A stretch of DNA of 64,000 nt from Bagarius yarrelli (taxonomy: Eukaryota > Chordata > Actinopteri > Siluriformes > Sisoridae): NCBI GenBank assembly GCA_005784505.1, contig VCAZ01000008.1:8576763-8640762 (forward strand), given 5' to 3'. Below, one piece after another: positions 1 to 11,312 of this stretch; within the stretch, counting starts at the first letter, position 1, and the number at the start of each line of letters is the position of its first letter. Made by a program: the position numbers and the translations under genes. The notes under the pieces were generated by a model. That model did no database searches and was not told the origin of the DNA. It saw nothing but the letters and a program-made list of their open reading frames with translations.

Positions 1-345
1 TCGAGACAGTGTTAATTTCGGGTATCAGACAAAACTTTGATCTTGATTACCGGTTAAAAAAAGTGAGCATCTGTATTTCAGACGTTAGAAGAACAGTTTG
101 CGTCTCTCATCTGCATTTCATTTGCATACACTTACACGAGACTCCTTCTCCCTTGGAAATGTCAAGAGGCCAAATTAACTGTTTTTTTGTTTTTTTTTTA
201 GTTTGCTCCTCATTTGCATAAGAAAGTTTTTTTTTTTGCCGAGGTTGCTCCAATAGGTGACCTTAATTGCCTGTGTCCTTGCCAAGCTCTGATTGCAATT
301 AATTTCATTAAGCATATTATCAATATAGCCAGAAGAATACATTAG
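1..345. promoter_or_regulatory. Candidate non-coding regulatory block at left edge
   Basis: Repeat-poor sequence with two exact POU octamers, ATTTGCAT, at 120-127 and 212-219. Homeodomain-type cores follow at about 262-268 (TTAATTG) and 292-311 (GCAATTAATTTCATTAAG). The block has the texture of vertebrate conserved enhancers: short unique words, clustered ATTA cores and no long reading frame. It may continue beyond the window. Conservation was not tested, so the enhancer role is inference. Confidence 0.3.
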
Positions 346-1292
346 CATGCGCTCGGGACCAAGATGTGCAAGCTGTTCTCAATCAAGGAACCTTTTGCAT
401 GTGTGGATGTCCTGTCATGCTTTATAAAGGATGAAAAATTGTTTGGGTTTTGATGGGTCCTGAGCTTATCGGCATGATCAATCTCACTCAGCGGTCCAAA
501 CAGTGACGCATTCTTTATATTAGATGCAGGATTAATAAACGGCGTTGGAAAATACTGGGATTTTTTGCAGTAGTGGAGATGTCTCCCTTTACACACTGAC
601 AAAAGATCTAACTCAAAAAAAAGACTGTCTGAATAAATTTTGGATAAATGTTTAGTTGAATGCAATTTTTTAATTAACCCATTAATCATTTCATCCATCC
701 AGTCAAATGCAAGAGTCATAAAGGTTTTGTTGGACTTTTTTAGTTCGTTCCCAATTTTCTTAATATTTTTCAATCAATGTCTGATGAAATAAGTTAAGCT
801 TTCATTGAAAAAGAAAACTTTTATATTAATTTGTTTTTTGTTTACATCTTTCTCAAGCCCCTGTGTGTTAAATCCAGCGTTGTGATGAAGGGTGCTGATG
901 AGGAGCAGGTTCGTCTTCCAAGACGTGCCATCTTCATCGCACCTTTGTCGAGAGTGTGAGCTGGGCTTCGTCTTATTTGTCACACTCTACTGTCAAACTC
1001 AGCATTTTCCCCTCAGTCGGTGTTCCTACAGGAAGCATTCTCACCTTTAGTCTCACAAGCCTGATCCGTAGCAGCTGTGGGAGTGTGGGGTACGGTGTTA
1101 TTGTGTTGCTAAATGCAGCCTATTAAAAAGAAAGAAAAAAAAAAACGAGCAATTCGATTGACACATTGGTAGCCTGCCTACAAAACTGATTTGGTGAGAT
1201 CTTGTTTACACGCCGCTAATTGCTTTAAGCAGAAGTCTTTGAATAAAAGTTACAGATTCTAAACTTTTTACAGTCCAGTGATTACAGTTTGT
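346..1292. other. No gene seen; unique AT-rich sequence
   Basis: Contains a 143-codon open frame on the minus strand (342-773) with no recognisable domain, which I treat as chance. No repeat family identified. Confidence 0.5.
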
Positions 1293-1487
1293 TCATTTGT
1301 CATATATTGTACAACGCAGTGAGATTAGTTTCTTCGCATATCCTGTCTTGGAAGATTGGGGTCAGAGCGCAGGGTCAGCTATGATACAGCACCCTTGGAG
1401 TGGGAACGGGTTAAGGGTCTTTCTCAGGGACCCAGCGGTGGCTAACTGGCGGTGGTGGAGCGCCTTCACCATTTGAGCCACCACTGC
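1293..1487 (-). mobile_element. SINE B copy 1, minus orientation
   Basis: On the + strand it reads tail to head: 'tcgcatatcc', then 'gggtcagctatgatacagc', then 'caccatttgagccacc'. Its reverse complement begins with a tRNA-like head (ggtggctcaaatggt). The order matches four other minus copies at about 4.3, 39.6, 48.4 and 56.1 kb and a split plus copy at 51.7-52.9 kb. Moderately diverged, with part of the head deleted. Confidence 0.7.
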
Positions 1488-2011
1488 ACAGCACAAAAAA
1501 CGTTATTCCCAAAATTTTATAGGGAAACATTTTTATCGTGAGGGTCTTATTAAAGACAACTAAACTGTACGCACTAAGTTGGAAGCAGTATATGACTTCA
1601 TAACAAGAGTTATCCAATCCATGGGGATGGATCCATGTATCATCTGGTACCGACTCGCAAAGAAAAAAAAGTGGTTATAATTATAATTATAATTAGTCTT
1701 ATAGTTAGTTTGTCTTTCCGCCCTCGCCTCACTGCCTCACTTGACTCTGGCATGCTATTTCATGCATCCCACAATGACACAAGCTAAATAAGCCAAAAAA
1801 AATTCCACTGGGGTCCTTTTTCAAGAAGAAACAAGCAAATGATGGGACAGCAAAAGAGTCACAGACTGCCAGCAAAAATAGAGCTGCATTTAAAAGAAAA
1901 TACCAAGATTCTCACCTGTAGGGTTGTAATAGCCTAATATAAAGTTTTATTCAGATTACATACTATAAACTAAAAAAAAGGATTTGTTATTGGAATCCCT
2001 GTGCCTCTACC
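1488..2011. other. No gene seen; AT-rich sequence
   Basis: Short TTATAA repeats near 1675-1695 and homopolymer A tracts; nothing else recognised. Confidence 0.5.
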
Positions 2012-2078
2012 CTATCCGTGGAAAGATTTTCATGCATTAAACTGGTTTCTGGTACAAAAAATGTTGGGGACCGCTGCT
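2012..2078 (-). mobile_element. hAT-type DNA transposon terminus
   Basis: The reverse complement starts CAGCGGTCCCCAAC and continues through a 'ccagaaaccagttt' segment to 'ctttccacggatag'. That is the familiar terminus of a widespread vertebrate hAT family. Only this end is visible. Confidence 0.5.
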
Positions 2079-2149
2079 TCATACTGCTTTATATGATATA
2101 CCTTTATAATATAACTGGAACCAAAAGACCTGGACATTGTTCCAGCCCC

Positions 2150-2366
2150 AAGTCCCAGATCACCTCAGTCAACATTGGTGCATAAACTCACTAATACTAT
2201 TGTGGTTGGTTCAACAATCCCCCATAGCTACGTTCCAAAACGTATCAGAAAGCCTTTCCAGACATGTGGAGGTTATTATATGAGCAAGACTGAGACATAA
2301 TCTGGAGTAATATTTCAAAAACACATATGAATATAATGATCAGGTGACCCAGTTCTATTGTCCACG
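2150..2366 (+). mobile_element. Tc1-derived element, 3' fragment
   Basis: Aligns by eye with 29140-29330: 'ccagatcacctcagtcaaca', 'actcactaatactattgt', then 'ggttattatatgagcaag' and 'ataatctggagtaa'. The family derives from a Tc1/mariner transposase gene. This copy lacks the 5' part and has no usable reading frame. Confidence 0.55.
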
Positions 2367-3667
2367 TATTGCCCTTTAGCTGTTAGGCTATCGGACAAAT
2401 CCATCACTTTAAAAGGTAATCACTTTGTGTGTGAAGGTTGCTGAGAAACGATCAGATCTGTATTTATGACTCAGTGTGTTACAGTTGTGTCATGGTCTTA
2501 CAGTATATAAAGTGTAGATGTTTTATTTCATTGCACTGATGTTTTGTGATATGTTATAGTGGAGCACTGGCTAACCTCGGGTGTTGGGAACCAGCCCGTC
2601 TGCATGTTCGTCTTGAGCACTACCCAAGCTGTCACAGCCCACAGGGATGTGTGTGTGTGCATTAAGTCCGTCTGACCAACTCTGTCATCCCGGGCCAGAT
2701 TATACACACCATGTTAGTTAGATATGACAGCTGCCCTCCTTACAGCATGTAAACTGTAAACAGGGCTTGTTCTGACTGACCTGGTGTGTGTTGCTGCTTT
2801 CCTGAATAAATGTAATTGTTGCTTGGAAGAAACAGATAATATGTGTAAAAGTGTGCTAGTAAGATTAAGAGAAGTTTAAGATTAATTAAAGTGCAGATAA
2901 ACATTCTGGTGCAGATAACAGCCCTCATTCAGTACGACTTACATTTCAGTAGAACCTCGGCATAGGAATACCATCCAGTATGAAGTTTTGCCTTAAGGAC
3001 TAAAAGATTGCAGGAAATTTGCATTGGCATATGAACCATTTTCAGTATAAAAACGAATCAAACCGAATGCCGGCTAGGTTGCGCATATTTCCGTTTAAAA
3101 CTTCGGCGTGCTGGAACATCTACATTGGTATCGTGGGCTGCTTTTGCTGACTGAAAAGAATAACGTAAAATTCATAAACTCAATTCGCTTGGCTTTCCAC
3201 TGACGCAAACAAGTTTTAAAATGTTCGCAAAAAAAAAAAGTATACGCAACTTAGCCGGTTTGTACATTAAAAATTTATGCTATCGTTAGTAATTGATAAT
3301 ATCGATTATAACCTAAGGAATTATTAAGGGTTGTTCAGCCTTAGTAACTGTCTCAGCAGGGGCGTGGTGGTAAAATAAGGCTACTTAGCTAAACCAATTA
3401 CCTGTGCCAGAAAAATCTTGTAAGCTGTAACAAACAATAATAATTGTGTAGACTTGAATCTAAACACATACTGATCTTTAAACCCCCCAAAAAATACACA
3501 TAAAGGCATTGTGTTACTGTACATCAATAGTGCGCTGATTTCTGTTGTGTCTGGTGGTTATTTATGTTTAGTTTTAAATGCCTCATTTCTGTCCAAATTC
3601 TTTGTGTCTCTGCAACTTTCCTGGAGGTTGTTTAGCCTCAGTCTTGTTACCAAGTGTGTGGCCTAGA
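2367..3667. other. No gene seen; possible old repeat at 2948-3245
   Basis: 2948-3245 has the character of a decayed DNA transposon ('gaacctcggcataggaat') but no second copy was found in the window. The remainder is unique AT-rich sequence. Confidence 0.4.
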
Positions 3668-3720
3668 ACAGTGGCTTCTTTTAAAACTTTTCTGACTCAC
3701 ATTTAACATAATCACCTACA
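3668..3720 (+). mobile_element. Possible hAT-like terminus
   Basis: 'acagtggcttcttttaaaac' followed by 'ttttctgactcaca' resembles the CAGTGGTTCTCAAACTTTT termini common in vertebrate hAT elements. No matching opposite end was found. Confidence 0.3.
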
Positions 3721-3854
3721 GGTTCTCGAGAGCAAACTTCCCATCCGTTTTTTTTCCTTGTTTCTTGTTCCAAAGTACTTGATTTCCACTACTCAATCCC
3801 TGCTTGACTCTACAAGGCTATTGAGGTCAGACACTGTGTGTGTTTCAATGTGTG

Positions 3855-3876
3855 AGTGTGTGTGTGTGTGTGTGTT
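3855..3876. repeat. (GT)n microsatellite
   Basis: Short, nearly pure GT array. Confidence 0.9.
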
Positions 3877-4290
3877 AGCAGCCATAGCCAAGCTGGTACA
3901 CAGGGGTTTTTCCCAGGTTTGCCGTGTGCCAGGCTCTGTACCCTGTGGCCTTCATGGCATCGCAGGCTGTATTTTTTGTTTAACTACAACTCACTCATTG
4001 TTAAAGTAGAGCAATAGGGACATGGTGGTAATGAGTGCACATCAGAAACAGATTCCAAAAAGAGGTTTGAGTTATGTTCTATTGTAGCAGGCTAAAGTTC
4101 AAAGGAATAAACAAAGTCCTGGCACCAACTAAAGAAACACACAAGCAAAAATCCTTAAAGCAAGAACCCACTACATTTATTCGAGGGTTACATAGAAGAC
4201 ATGTTTTTTTTTTGTTTTTTTTTATCTTTTATTGCTACAGTTAGCAAGTTAAGTTCTTTTGTCTTATTTTTCCTTTTATTATAAATGTCT

Positions 4291-4530
4291 CTTTTTTGTC
4301 ACATCGACTCCACAGCACAGTGAAATTTGTGTATTCGCATATCCCAGCTTAGACAGTTGGGGTCAGAGCACAGGGTGAGCTATGATACAGCACCCCCTGA
4401 AGCAGAAAGGGGTTAAGGCTGTTGCTCAAGGACCCAACAGTGGCAGACTAGCGGCGGACGGGCTTGAACCCTGGTATTTTAGGTCTTCCAATGAACAACT
4501 TAGCACCTTAACCATTTAAGCCACTGACAC
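4291..4530 (-). mobile_element. SINE B copy 2, minus orientation
   Basis: Carries 'attcgcatatccca', 'agctatgatacagcaccc', 'gctcaaggacccaacagtgg', and the tRNA-like head 'agcaccttaaccatttaagc' on the complementary strand. Nearly full length by comparison with copies at 39.6 and 56.1 kb. Confidence 0.75.
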
Positions 4531-5238
4531 TAATGTTGAGCTGTGAAGGTCTTCTGGTTCATCCCAAAGGTGTTTAGTTTAAAGGGGTTGGAGTCGGAGT
4601 CAGGTTCTGTACAGGACACTCGAGTTCTTCCACTCACCAAAACACATTATGTCTTCATGAAGCTTTGTGAAAACTTTATGTTTTTGTTACCCTGCCAATG
4701 CTTTTCACTGTTCTGGTGGCCTTATTGCATTATTGCGTTTTTAATTGATGATAAAAGATGTTTACTTCACTTCCTAGCAGCATGAACATCATTTGTAGGT
4801 AATTTTTGCTATTTACGACATTAGATCAGATTTGAAAATAGAAATGTTATGGAAAATATGTTCTATTTGATGTTCTACATGGAAAACCGAGCCAAGGAAA
4901 ATATGAGTCTGGGGCTATAAAAATAATTAATAAAATAATGTCTCTTTAAACAAACTATAAATCGTGTCCCACAGACTCAAACACCACACAAGAGTTAAAC
5001 ACACTGTCTTTCTAAGTTGTCTACCGCTTTGGGGTAAGGTAACAAGAAGGCAGCTTGATGTGACCATTTTGTAGTTGAGTGTTTTCCTACAACAGCATAA
5101 ACATGTTTTTGATTTCTTACTCCTATGAAATGATGTGAGAGCTAATAATAGAGAAACCATGACTAATTCATGTGGTAAATCTGTGGTAACATGAGTTAAA
5201 GCGATGGCATGGGGTATTCATAATTCCTTTCTTTTAAT
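4531..5238. other. No gene or repeat recognised
   Basis: Short open frames on both strands have no recognisable domain. Confidence 0.5.
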
Positions 5239-5328
5239 GGTGTGTGTGTGTGTGTGTGAGAGATAGATAGAGAGAAAGATCTCTACTGTATATTATTACT
5301 GTCTGAATGGTGATACATGCATGGCACG

Positions 5329-5363
<35 letters not shown>
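5239..5363. repeat. Two (GT)n arrays with GATA/GAGA spacer
   Basis: (GT)10 at 5239-5258, a short 'agatagatagagaga' purine stretch, and a longer GT run at 5331-5363. Open frames across the second array are low-complexity artefacts. Confidence 0.9.
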
Positions 5364-5372
<9 letters not shown>

Positions 5373-6164
5373 AGATGAGCTGGTCAGAACGCAGTAATGT
5401 CAGCCATGTGTGTGACCTCTTTGGCAAAGGACGTCCTGTGGGTGGCTTCTGGCACCGAGCAGCTAACCAGCTTCCAGGAAAAAAAAAATCATACACTAAA
5501 ACTGAGTTTTTAGTTCCGTGTTTTCCGCTACCTGACAGGATTTCTTGGAATGCGGCTGTGCTGTGTTGGGTATAAACATAGTGTCAAAGGGCTCGTTGTA
5601 GCGAGAGCTCGCATGCCAGTGCTGCTTCTGCTGTGAGAAAACGGTCACTGGCAAAACTCATAACACTGAAACATTTTCTCCAGCGCTCAATTATTCATGT
5701 AACGCCACCCGACCTCCCTGTTGAACCACAGATATGAATCATCTGTCTGTTTTTGCTGAGCTCATCATGGTTGCTTTAAACAACGACGCTAGTGCTCAGG
5801 GTCCATCTCTTTTTTCTACCCACATACACACGTTTTTTGACCTCTGTATGGCCCAACTGACAACAAAAAACAGCCTGTGAATGTGCAGCTTGGCCTCTTC
5901 CCACCACAGCAGTGCTGGCACCCACATGAGTACACAGCTGGCGCCCAACATGCAGACGCACTCGGTCCATTTTAAAGTCGTCTGTGGCGGAATCGCTGCT
6001 TTGGCTGCCTCCGGAGACTTGCTGTTCAATGTCAGAAAAGAAAAAACAGAGAGGGAGTTTTTTTTGGGCTTCTTTGCATTCTGAAAAGTCGATGCAGAGG
6101 CGGAAATATAGCCGGCGATGTAGAGGAGAAGGAGAAGGAGAAAAAAAAAAAAAAAAGGAGCCGA
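5364..6164. other. No gene seen; purine tract at 6120-6160
   Basis: Unique sequence. 6120-6160 is a GGAGAA repeat running into A16. Several short overlapping frames on both strands have no family resemblance. Confidence 0.5.
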
Positions 6165-6385
6165 AGGAAATCTAATTAGGAGCGTTTAATTGAATCCGTT
6201 TTCCCTCCAGTAATGTGGCTCCTGGGAGTATTGTGTGTTTTGCAGCCTGTCAGAATCCCATCGCGCAGGGCCATCCTATATTTCAGCTCGGATGCGTGCG
6301 CTTGTATTAGGCATCAAAAGCATTTTCCACTCTACGGCTTATTGCCGTCTACAGAGTGTCAGCTCTAATATCAAGCACTCATTTC
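6165..6385. promoter_or_regulatory. Candidate non-coding regulatory block
   Basis: Repeat-free and higher in GC than its surroundings, with TAATTA at 6173-6178 and TTTAATTG at 6185-6192. It lies between a purine tract and a T-tract. No splice-like frame or protein family was recognised. The enhancer-like reading is an inference. Confidence 0.25.
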
Positions 6386-6672
6386 GTTTTTTTTTTTTTT
6401 TTTCACCCCATTTTTAACCTGATTTGGATCATTTTGTATGTCTCCCTAGTTTGTAATGACAAGTTTGGGGCGTATAATAGCATATCAAAATGTGTTCAAT
6501 CTTCAGTCCTGTTTATTTTGGTGCTATAAAAATGCTTTTCGGTTAACGAGTGCAAAGTCATAAAATACATTTGTTTGTCTTTTGCATCGTCTACTTTGTT
6601 TTAATCTGCCACAGCACAAGTTTTACCTTTTCAGTTTCTCCAATTAACTACATTTTATAAGTATAGAAACGT

Positions 6673-6953
6673 GGGGCAGCATGGTGGCTTAGTGGTAAGC
6701 ACTGTTGTCTCACAGCAAGATGGTCCCAAATCCGTATCCCCAGCAGGGGTCTTTCTGTGTGTTGAAGTTTTGCAAAGACAGCAGTTTGTCTGGTCACGTT
6801 TGTCGCGTCTGCGTCATTTGCTAACTAAAACTTCGGACAACGATCATCACATTCATCACACTGCATTTTGCCCTTTGAGAGACAGCTGGGATAGGTCGCA
6901 GATCCCTGTGACCCCGAATTAGGGACTAAGCGGGTATAGAAGATGAATGAATG
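6673..6953 (+). mobile_element. SINE C copy 1
   Basis: The head 'ggggcagcatggtggcttag' is tRNA-like, with an A-box-like 'tggcttagtgg'. The body includes 'ggtctttctgtgtg' and 'gctgggataggtcgcag'. The tail is 'gggtatagaagatgaatgaa'. It is the opposite orientation of the copy at 16.2-16.5 kb. The middle (6780-6880) is diverged or replaced. Confidence 0.7.
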
Positions 6954-7394
6954 ATGTCCTCTCATATGTATGATGGTATGGATTGTAACCAATAAATGTT
7001 AACTGTAAATATATAGTGGAGAGTCTAACAGTTTGATTGATAGCTTTATATCAGATGATTTAATATCCTTAACCGTTTGATGGTGTCTGTTTGGATCATA
7101 TCCAAACAGTTATGTGTGTTAACCTTTTTTTTCATCCAAAGCTATCGAAGCTAACAAATAATTATCCCATGTAATTACCAACACCTATTAACCCAAATAA
7201 AGCGAAATAACAGAATCACAAGTGGACAGATTTGGAAATCTGCAGATATTGTTACACTTATCAATATTATTCTATTAATGATCAGGCTGCAGGCAAGGTT
7301 AGTACATGATGGTAATCTGATGGTGGTGGTCTGATCTCTAAAAATCTCATCCTATTATCTGTTTTGTCCCTCAACTTTGAAAATGTCTCCTGTC
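6954..7394. other. No gene or repeat recognised
   Basis: AT-rich unique sequence. Confidence 0.5.
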
Positions 7395-7770
7395 CCAGTG
7401 GAACTGATTAAGAATTATGCCAGAAGACCGAATTGCTGGTGTTGAGGATGTGATGAGGTTGGACAGAATTAGAAACGAGGAAATCAGTGGGATGGATTAT
7501 GTTAGGCAATTCGGGGACAAAATCAGGAAGGACAGATGGTTTAAAAATGTGCAGAGGAGGTAAAATAGAAATATCGGTAGGAGGATGTTGAAAATGTAGC
7601 TGCAGGCAGGAGGTAAAGAGGAAGACCAAAGAGACGGGATATATGGATGTGATAAATGATGACATAAAGTTAGTGGGCGTGAGTGAAGAAGATGCAGAGG
7701 ACAGGGGTAGGTGGAGGCAGATGATTAGTGGTGGAGAGCCCTTAAGGGAACAGCCGAAATAAAAGGAAGA
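7395..7770 (+). pseudogene. Non-LTR retrotransposon C-terminal relic (RTE-like)
   Basis: Frames on the plus strand, broken by stops and shifts, read RKTKETGYMDV, then SEEDAEDRGRWRQMISGG, then EPLKGTAE. This order matches the C-terminal end of reverse-transcriptase proteins in RTE-type LINEs, where a GRPKTRW-like motif precedes a final PLKGTAE. The motif is recalled, not searched. No reverse-transcriptase core is present, so this is a 5'-truncated, dead copy. A Tc1-derived fragment follows immediately. Confidence 0.6.
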
Positions 7771-7799
7771 GAAGGACAATAAACGGTAGCATTGAGATT

Positions 7800-8062
7800 T
7801 CCTTTTACTGGAACTAAGAGACCAAAGCACTGTTACAGCATGACAATGTCCTTGGGCACAAAGCCCCTGAGCTCCATGAAGACATGGTGTGTTCTGTTAG
7901 TCTAACTCTGACTCAAACCCAATGAACACAGACTCCAACCCAGAACTCCTCAGCAAACATCCTACTAATGCTCTCTGGGTTAAATCAACAATTCCCACAC
8001 CCAGGCTCCAAAATCTAGTGTTGGGGTTATTATAAGAGTAAAAGTGAGAAATAAGTCCATAT
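7800..8062 (+). mobile_element. Tc1-derived element fragment
   Basis: Shares 'cagcatgacaatgtcc', 'gaagacatggtgtgtt', 'actctgactcaaaccc' and 'gttattataagagtaaaa' with 28995-29270. 'CATGACAATG' corresponds to the H-D-N part of the Tc1 catalytic motif. Both ends are missing. Confidence 0.6.
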
Positions 8063-8151
8063 AATGTAGCTTATTAGAGCTGTTTAAAACAAAGCTTTTG
8101 GTTTAAAACAACTTCTAGCTTCAAATACTTTGGGCCCGAAAGTATTTGATG

Positions 8152-8330
8152 GGAAAATGGTGGCTCATGGTTAAGGTGTTGAGAGATTGTGAGTTTAATT
8201 CCCAGCTCCACCAAGCCACCACTGCTGGGCCCCTGAGCAAGGCCCTTAACCCCCACTTGCTCAGTTGTATAAATAAGATAAATGTAAGTCGCTCTGGATA
8301 AGGACGTCTGCCAAATGCAGTAAATGTATC
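8152..8330 (+). mobile_element. SINE A copy 1
   Basis: Head 'gtggctcatggttaaggtgt', a degenerate B box, body 'cactgctgggcccctgagca', tail 'gtaagtcgctctggataag' then 'gtctgccaaatgc'. Near full length. It abuts a Tc1-derived fragment. Confidence 0.8.
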
Positions 8331-8969
8331 AGGATCTTGTACTGAAGACTATCCAGAGCTGAAAAGTGTTTTATTAGGAGTCTAAGAAAGTTTAGACATG
8401 GGCTACCCTTTTTTTTCTTATGTTTTAAACCTAAAAGTAACAACAGAAAGACAAGTAGAATACAGTGCGACAAATAACGAGAACGAGGTGCGAACATAGA
8501 TCAGAAGGATGTGGTAGCGCACAGCTGGAGCAAGTACTGAGCAAAACAGGAAGTGTTTATGACACCTGTTCTTTGAGTGCAGCTAATTTCTTTCATGTTT
8601 CTCATTTACTCTTCTTGTTCTGTGGAAATGAGGAAGGGAACGAGACGAGAATGGGCTGAGAATGAGGAACGGATTTGGCACCAATTATCAAATAACACAG
8701 ATTTTGTTTACTGACATGTTGCTTATTAATGAGGTGTTGTATGAGGTAATACTGGCATTTAACACAGTGTGATTGAACATGTTCAGCAGATTTGTAGTCA
8801 ATATAAAGGGTTAAATGTTTAATCGTATATTAAGGGTTGAATCGGTTAAACAGCAATGTTCTTTTTTATATTTATTTGGGGATTTTTTAGGGACATTTTA
8901 GGCTACACTGTCAATGACTAATGAAATAAATCACTGTGGTAAACATGCAAAATACAGAAATATTTATGG
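8331..8969. other. No gene or repeat recognised
   Basis: Unique AT-rich sequence. Confidence 0.5.
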
Positions 8970-9030
8970 ATGTACATAAACTATATTATGAAATGTCTGT
9001 GGACACCTGACCATCTCGAACATTAACTTT
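8970..9030 (+). mobile_element. Tc1-derived terminus fragment
   Basis: 'aaatgtctgtggacacctga' resembles the 5' end of the element at 28.9 kb ('aaaagtttgtggacacc'). The sequence diverges after about 9030. Confidence 0.4.
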
Positions 9031-9319
9031 AGCCTGGATGAAACTCGATTGCTAGCATGAAATGACTGGGCTGAAGTGAACAATTAACTGTGGTTCTACA
9101 AGCACTTGTTTGCTAGCTAATCGAACACCAGAAGCCAACAAGCCCTACAGAAAACACTCGCTGGCCCTAGGCTAAAAATGATAGTATTAACAAACCGATC
9201 AAACCGATGATGTCAGCAAATATTACGCAATCTGAGTAGGAACAGCGCAAGACTGCAGGAATATTAGTGGATACGGTTTGCATGAATGCTGCACAACTCG
9301 AAAATACAAGACTGTACGG

Positions 9320-9590
9320 TTATAAGGAAAGATTCTCCACAAGACCACCAGAGGGCATGCTGGAATTGTTTGTTTTTTGTAGCCATGTGCTTCCTGTTTG
9401 TCCTTTACAGTTTGGTCATTGCCTGATTGTTCCCCGTTATCGCGTCCAGGTGTCCCCAGTCGCAAAAGCTAATTGCTAATGCTCTTGCTTGTAACGCTAG
9501 TTCCTTTCCTTTGTTTCCTTAGTTTGTCTTTCGTTTCACCATAATAAAGTTCTATTGCATCCCATCTTCTTGTCCCCAGCGTATCTCTAT
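9320..9590 (+). mobile_element. Possible solo LTR or retroelement end
   Basis: 'gcctgattgttccccgttat', then 'gtccaggtgtccccag', then 'taataaagttctattgc' (polyadenylation-like) resembles fish Gypsy-type long terminal repeats. No second LTR, primer site or coding domain was seen. The assignment is tentative. Confidence 0.3.
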
Positions 9591-9639
9591 CACTACTCCA
9601 CCTCGAAATGTCGTATTCACTCAAAAAATACTGCGCTAT

Positions 9640-9850
9640 TTAATTGTTAAATATTGGACGATTCTGTATTTTAAGAGATGGGTGGCAACACTTTAAGTAC
9701 CAAATATGCTTTGGAATAATGTATTGGATTAAAAGTTACAGTTTATTTAGGAAATTAAGTGGACGAAAAGTAAAAATTTACAAAATTTTAAGAACTCAAG
9801 TAAAAGTACAGATTCTTCGTGAAATACTTAAGACTTAAGTATTATTACTT
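9640..9850. repeat. 'Stepwise AAGTA' repeat fragment
   Basis: 'actcaagtaaaagtacag' and 'atacttaagacttaagt' resemble 44537-44650 and, reversed, 23530-23660. This kind of AAGTA-rich sequence occurs at termini of teleost hAT elements, so the copies are probably non-autonomous hAT remnants. Confidence 0.4.
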
Positions 9851-10601
9851 TATGTTACATCACACCTAGGGTTATTAGCTATTTGTTAATAGTTTGTTAT
9901 TAATTACTGAGTAAATGTATTTGATATATTGTTTTTATTTTCTGATTCCAATACTACTACTAATAATATTAACGTATTCTCTATTTTGCCTAATTTTGGA
10001 CTATAACATTATAAATAGGTGCCTCATGTCATACAAAACAGCATTTGCTTGTTATAATGTAATAAAGCTGATATTTTTATTTAGAGCTTTTCAGTTAACA
10101 CACCTCCTTCACCTCAGCACTGTTAGTTCTGTTGCATTACAACAAAAAACAACCTTTGTCCAGGGTCGGGGGTAGTAAACCTGTGAATGAAACTGTAGTT
10201 GATCTAGCATCTTGCTCCATCTTGAGCGTCTGCCCCTCCTAAAGCCTCTGCATGGTCCTGCAAATGACTGATATGTTCCTAATGATGGTGGACATTTCTA
10301 GCTCACAGGTTGAAGGATGTTGCCTGGAGGAGGTGTCAAGTGGAAGAAGGAAAAGTATCCATTTTCTGTGACTTTCTTCTAATGCTAAGAATGAAGACCC
10401 AATCACGGGTCTTTTTTTCTCTGCACCTGTGACTCTTTTCTTCTGTTATTAATAGTGCTCCTCGGTAGTGATGGAGTCTCTCTCTCTGTAATGCTGTAAT
10501 TTCAGGCTTTCCAGTACTGTAAATTCTTATCGATAAGGCATTGTGTTTTCTCAGTGACAAGACGATGGGCCATTTTTTTATCTCATTAACTTTGAAGTGG
10601 G
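9851..10601. other. No gene or repeat recognised
   Basis: AT-rich; the longest open frames are below 90 codons and featureless. Confidence 0.5.
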
Positions 10602-10778
10602 AAGTGGTAGCGCAGTGGATAAGGTGTTGACCTGCTAATTGGAAGATCAGAGTTCGATTTTCAGCACCACCAAGCTGCCACTGCTGGGCCCCTGAGCAAC
10701 CTTCAGTTGTATAAAAAGAGATTAATGTTAGTCGGTCTGGATAGGAGCGTCTACCAAATGCCAGAAATGTAAATGTAA
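10602..10778 (+). mobile_element. SINE A copy 2
   Basis: A box 'tagcgcagtgg', anticodon-loop region 'acctgctaatt', B box 'agttcgatt'. A few bases are deleted in 'cctgagcaaccttcagttg'. The tail ends 'gaaatgtaaatgtaa'. It is one of the better copies for seeing the tRNA-Ser(GCT)-like head. Confidence 0.85.
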
Positions 10779-11258
10779 AAGAATCAAATTCTCACTCACA
10801 TGATGGATGAATAAAATTAATAAAGGAAATGAGAAAACGAGAATAACGCTACATTTATCTTTTTAGTAATTTTAGTAAGATCCAAAGGGACTGATTTCCA
10901 AAAATCAAATTATTTCCTTTTCTTACTACCAAATCAAGACAACCTGAATCTCATCTCTGTATTACATTACATTGAATTACATTATTAATATTTAATAAGT
11001 GGCATAGATGCTAATAACTGAAATAGAGCAAACACATAGATCTGCATTAAGCCTGCATGACCCCGACCTTCACTTTCATAATCAGTGTATATTTGTTTTA
11101 TGATTCAGGAACATTAATAACCTCTTTTACACGAACCAGAACCATCATTTTATCCCTTTGCTACATAACAGAATAAAAGCCTTTAATTGGATGAAAAATA
11201 CATTAATATGTGGTCTGTCTTTTTAATTAGAGAGTAGTAGCAATGCTTTTGAGTGATA
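10779..11258. other. No gene or repeat recognised
   Basis: AT-rich unique sequence. Confidence 0.5.
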
Positions 11259-11312
11259 TGTGTGTGTGTGTGTGTGTGTGTGTGCGCGTATGTGTATGTG
11301 TGTGAGAGAGAT
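11259..11312. repeat. (GT)n microsatellite with imperfect 3' part
   Basis: (GT)12, then 'gcgcgtatgtgtatgtg' and a short GA run. Confidence 0.9.

Noticed and set aside
342..773. 143-codon open frame on the minus strand, the longest in the window
   Set aside because: No recognisable domain, mixed low-complexity composition, and length within what 64 kb of AT-rich DNA gives by chance.
7408..7830. 140-codon open frame on the minus strand
   Set aside because: Antisense shadow of the RTE-like LINE relic on the plus strand.
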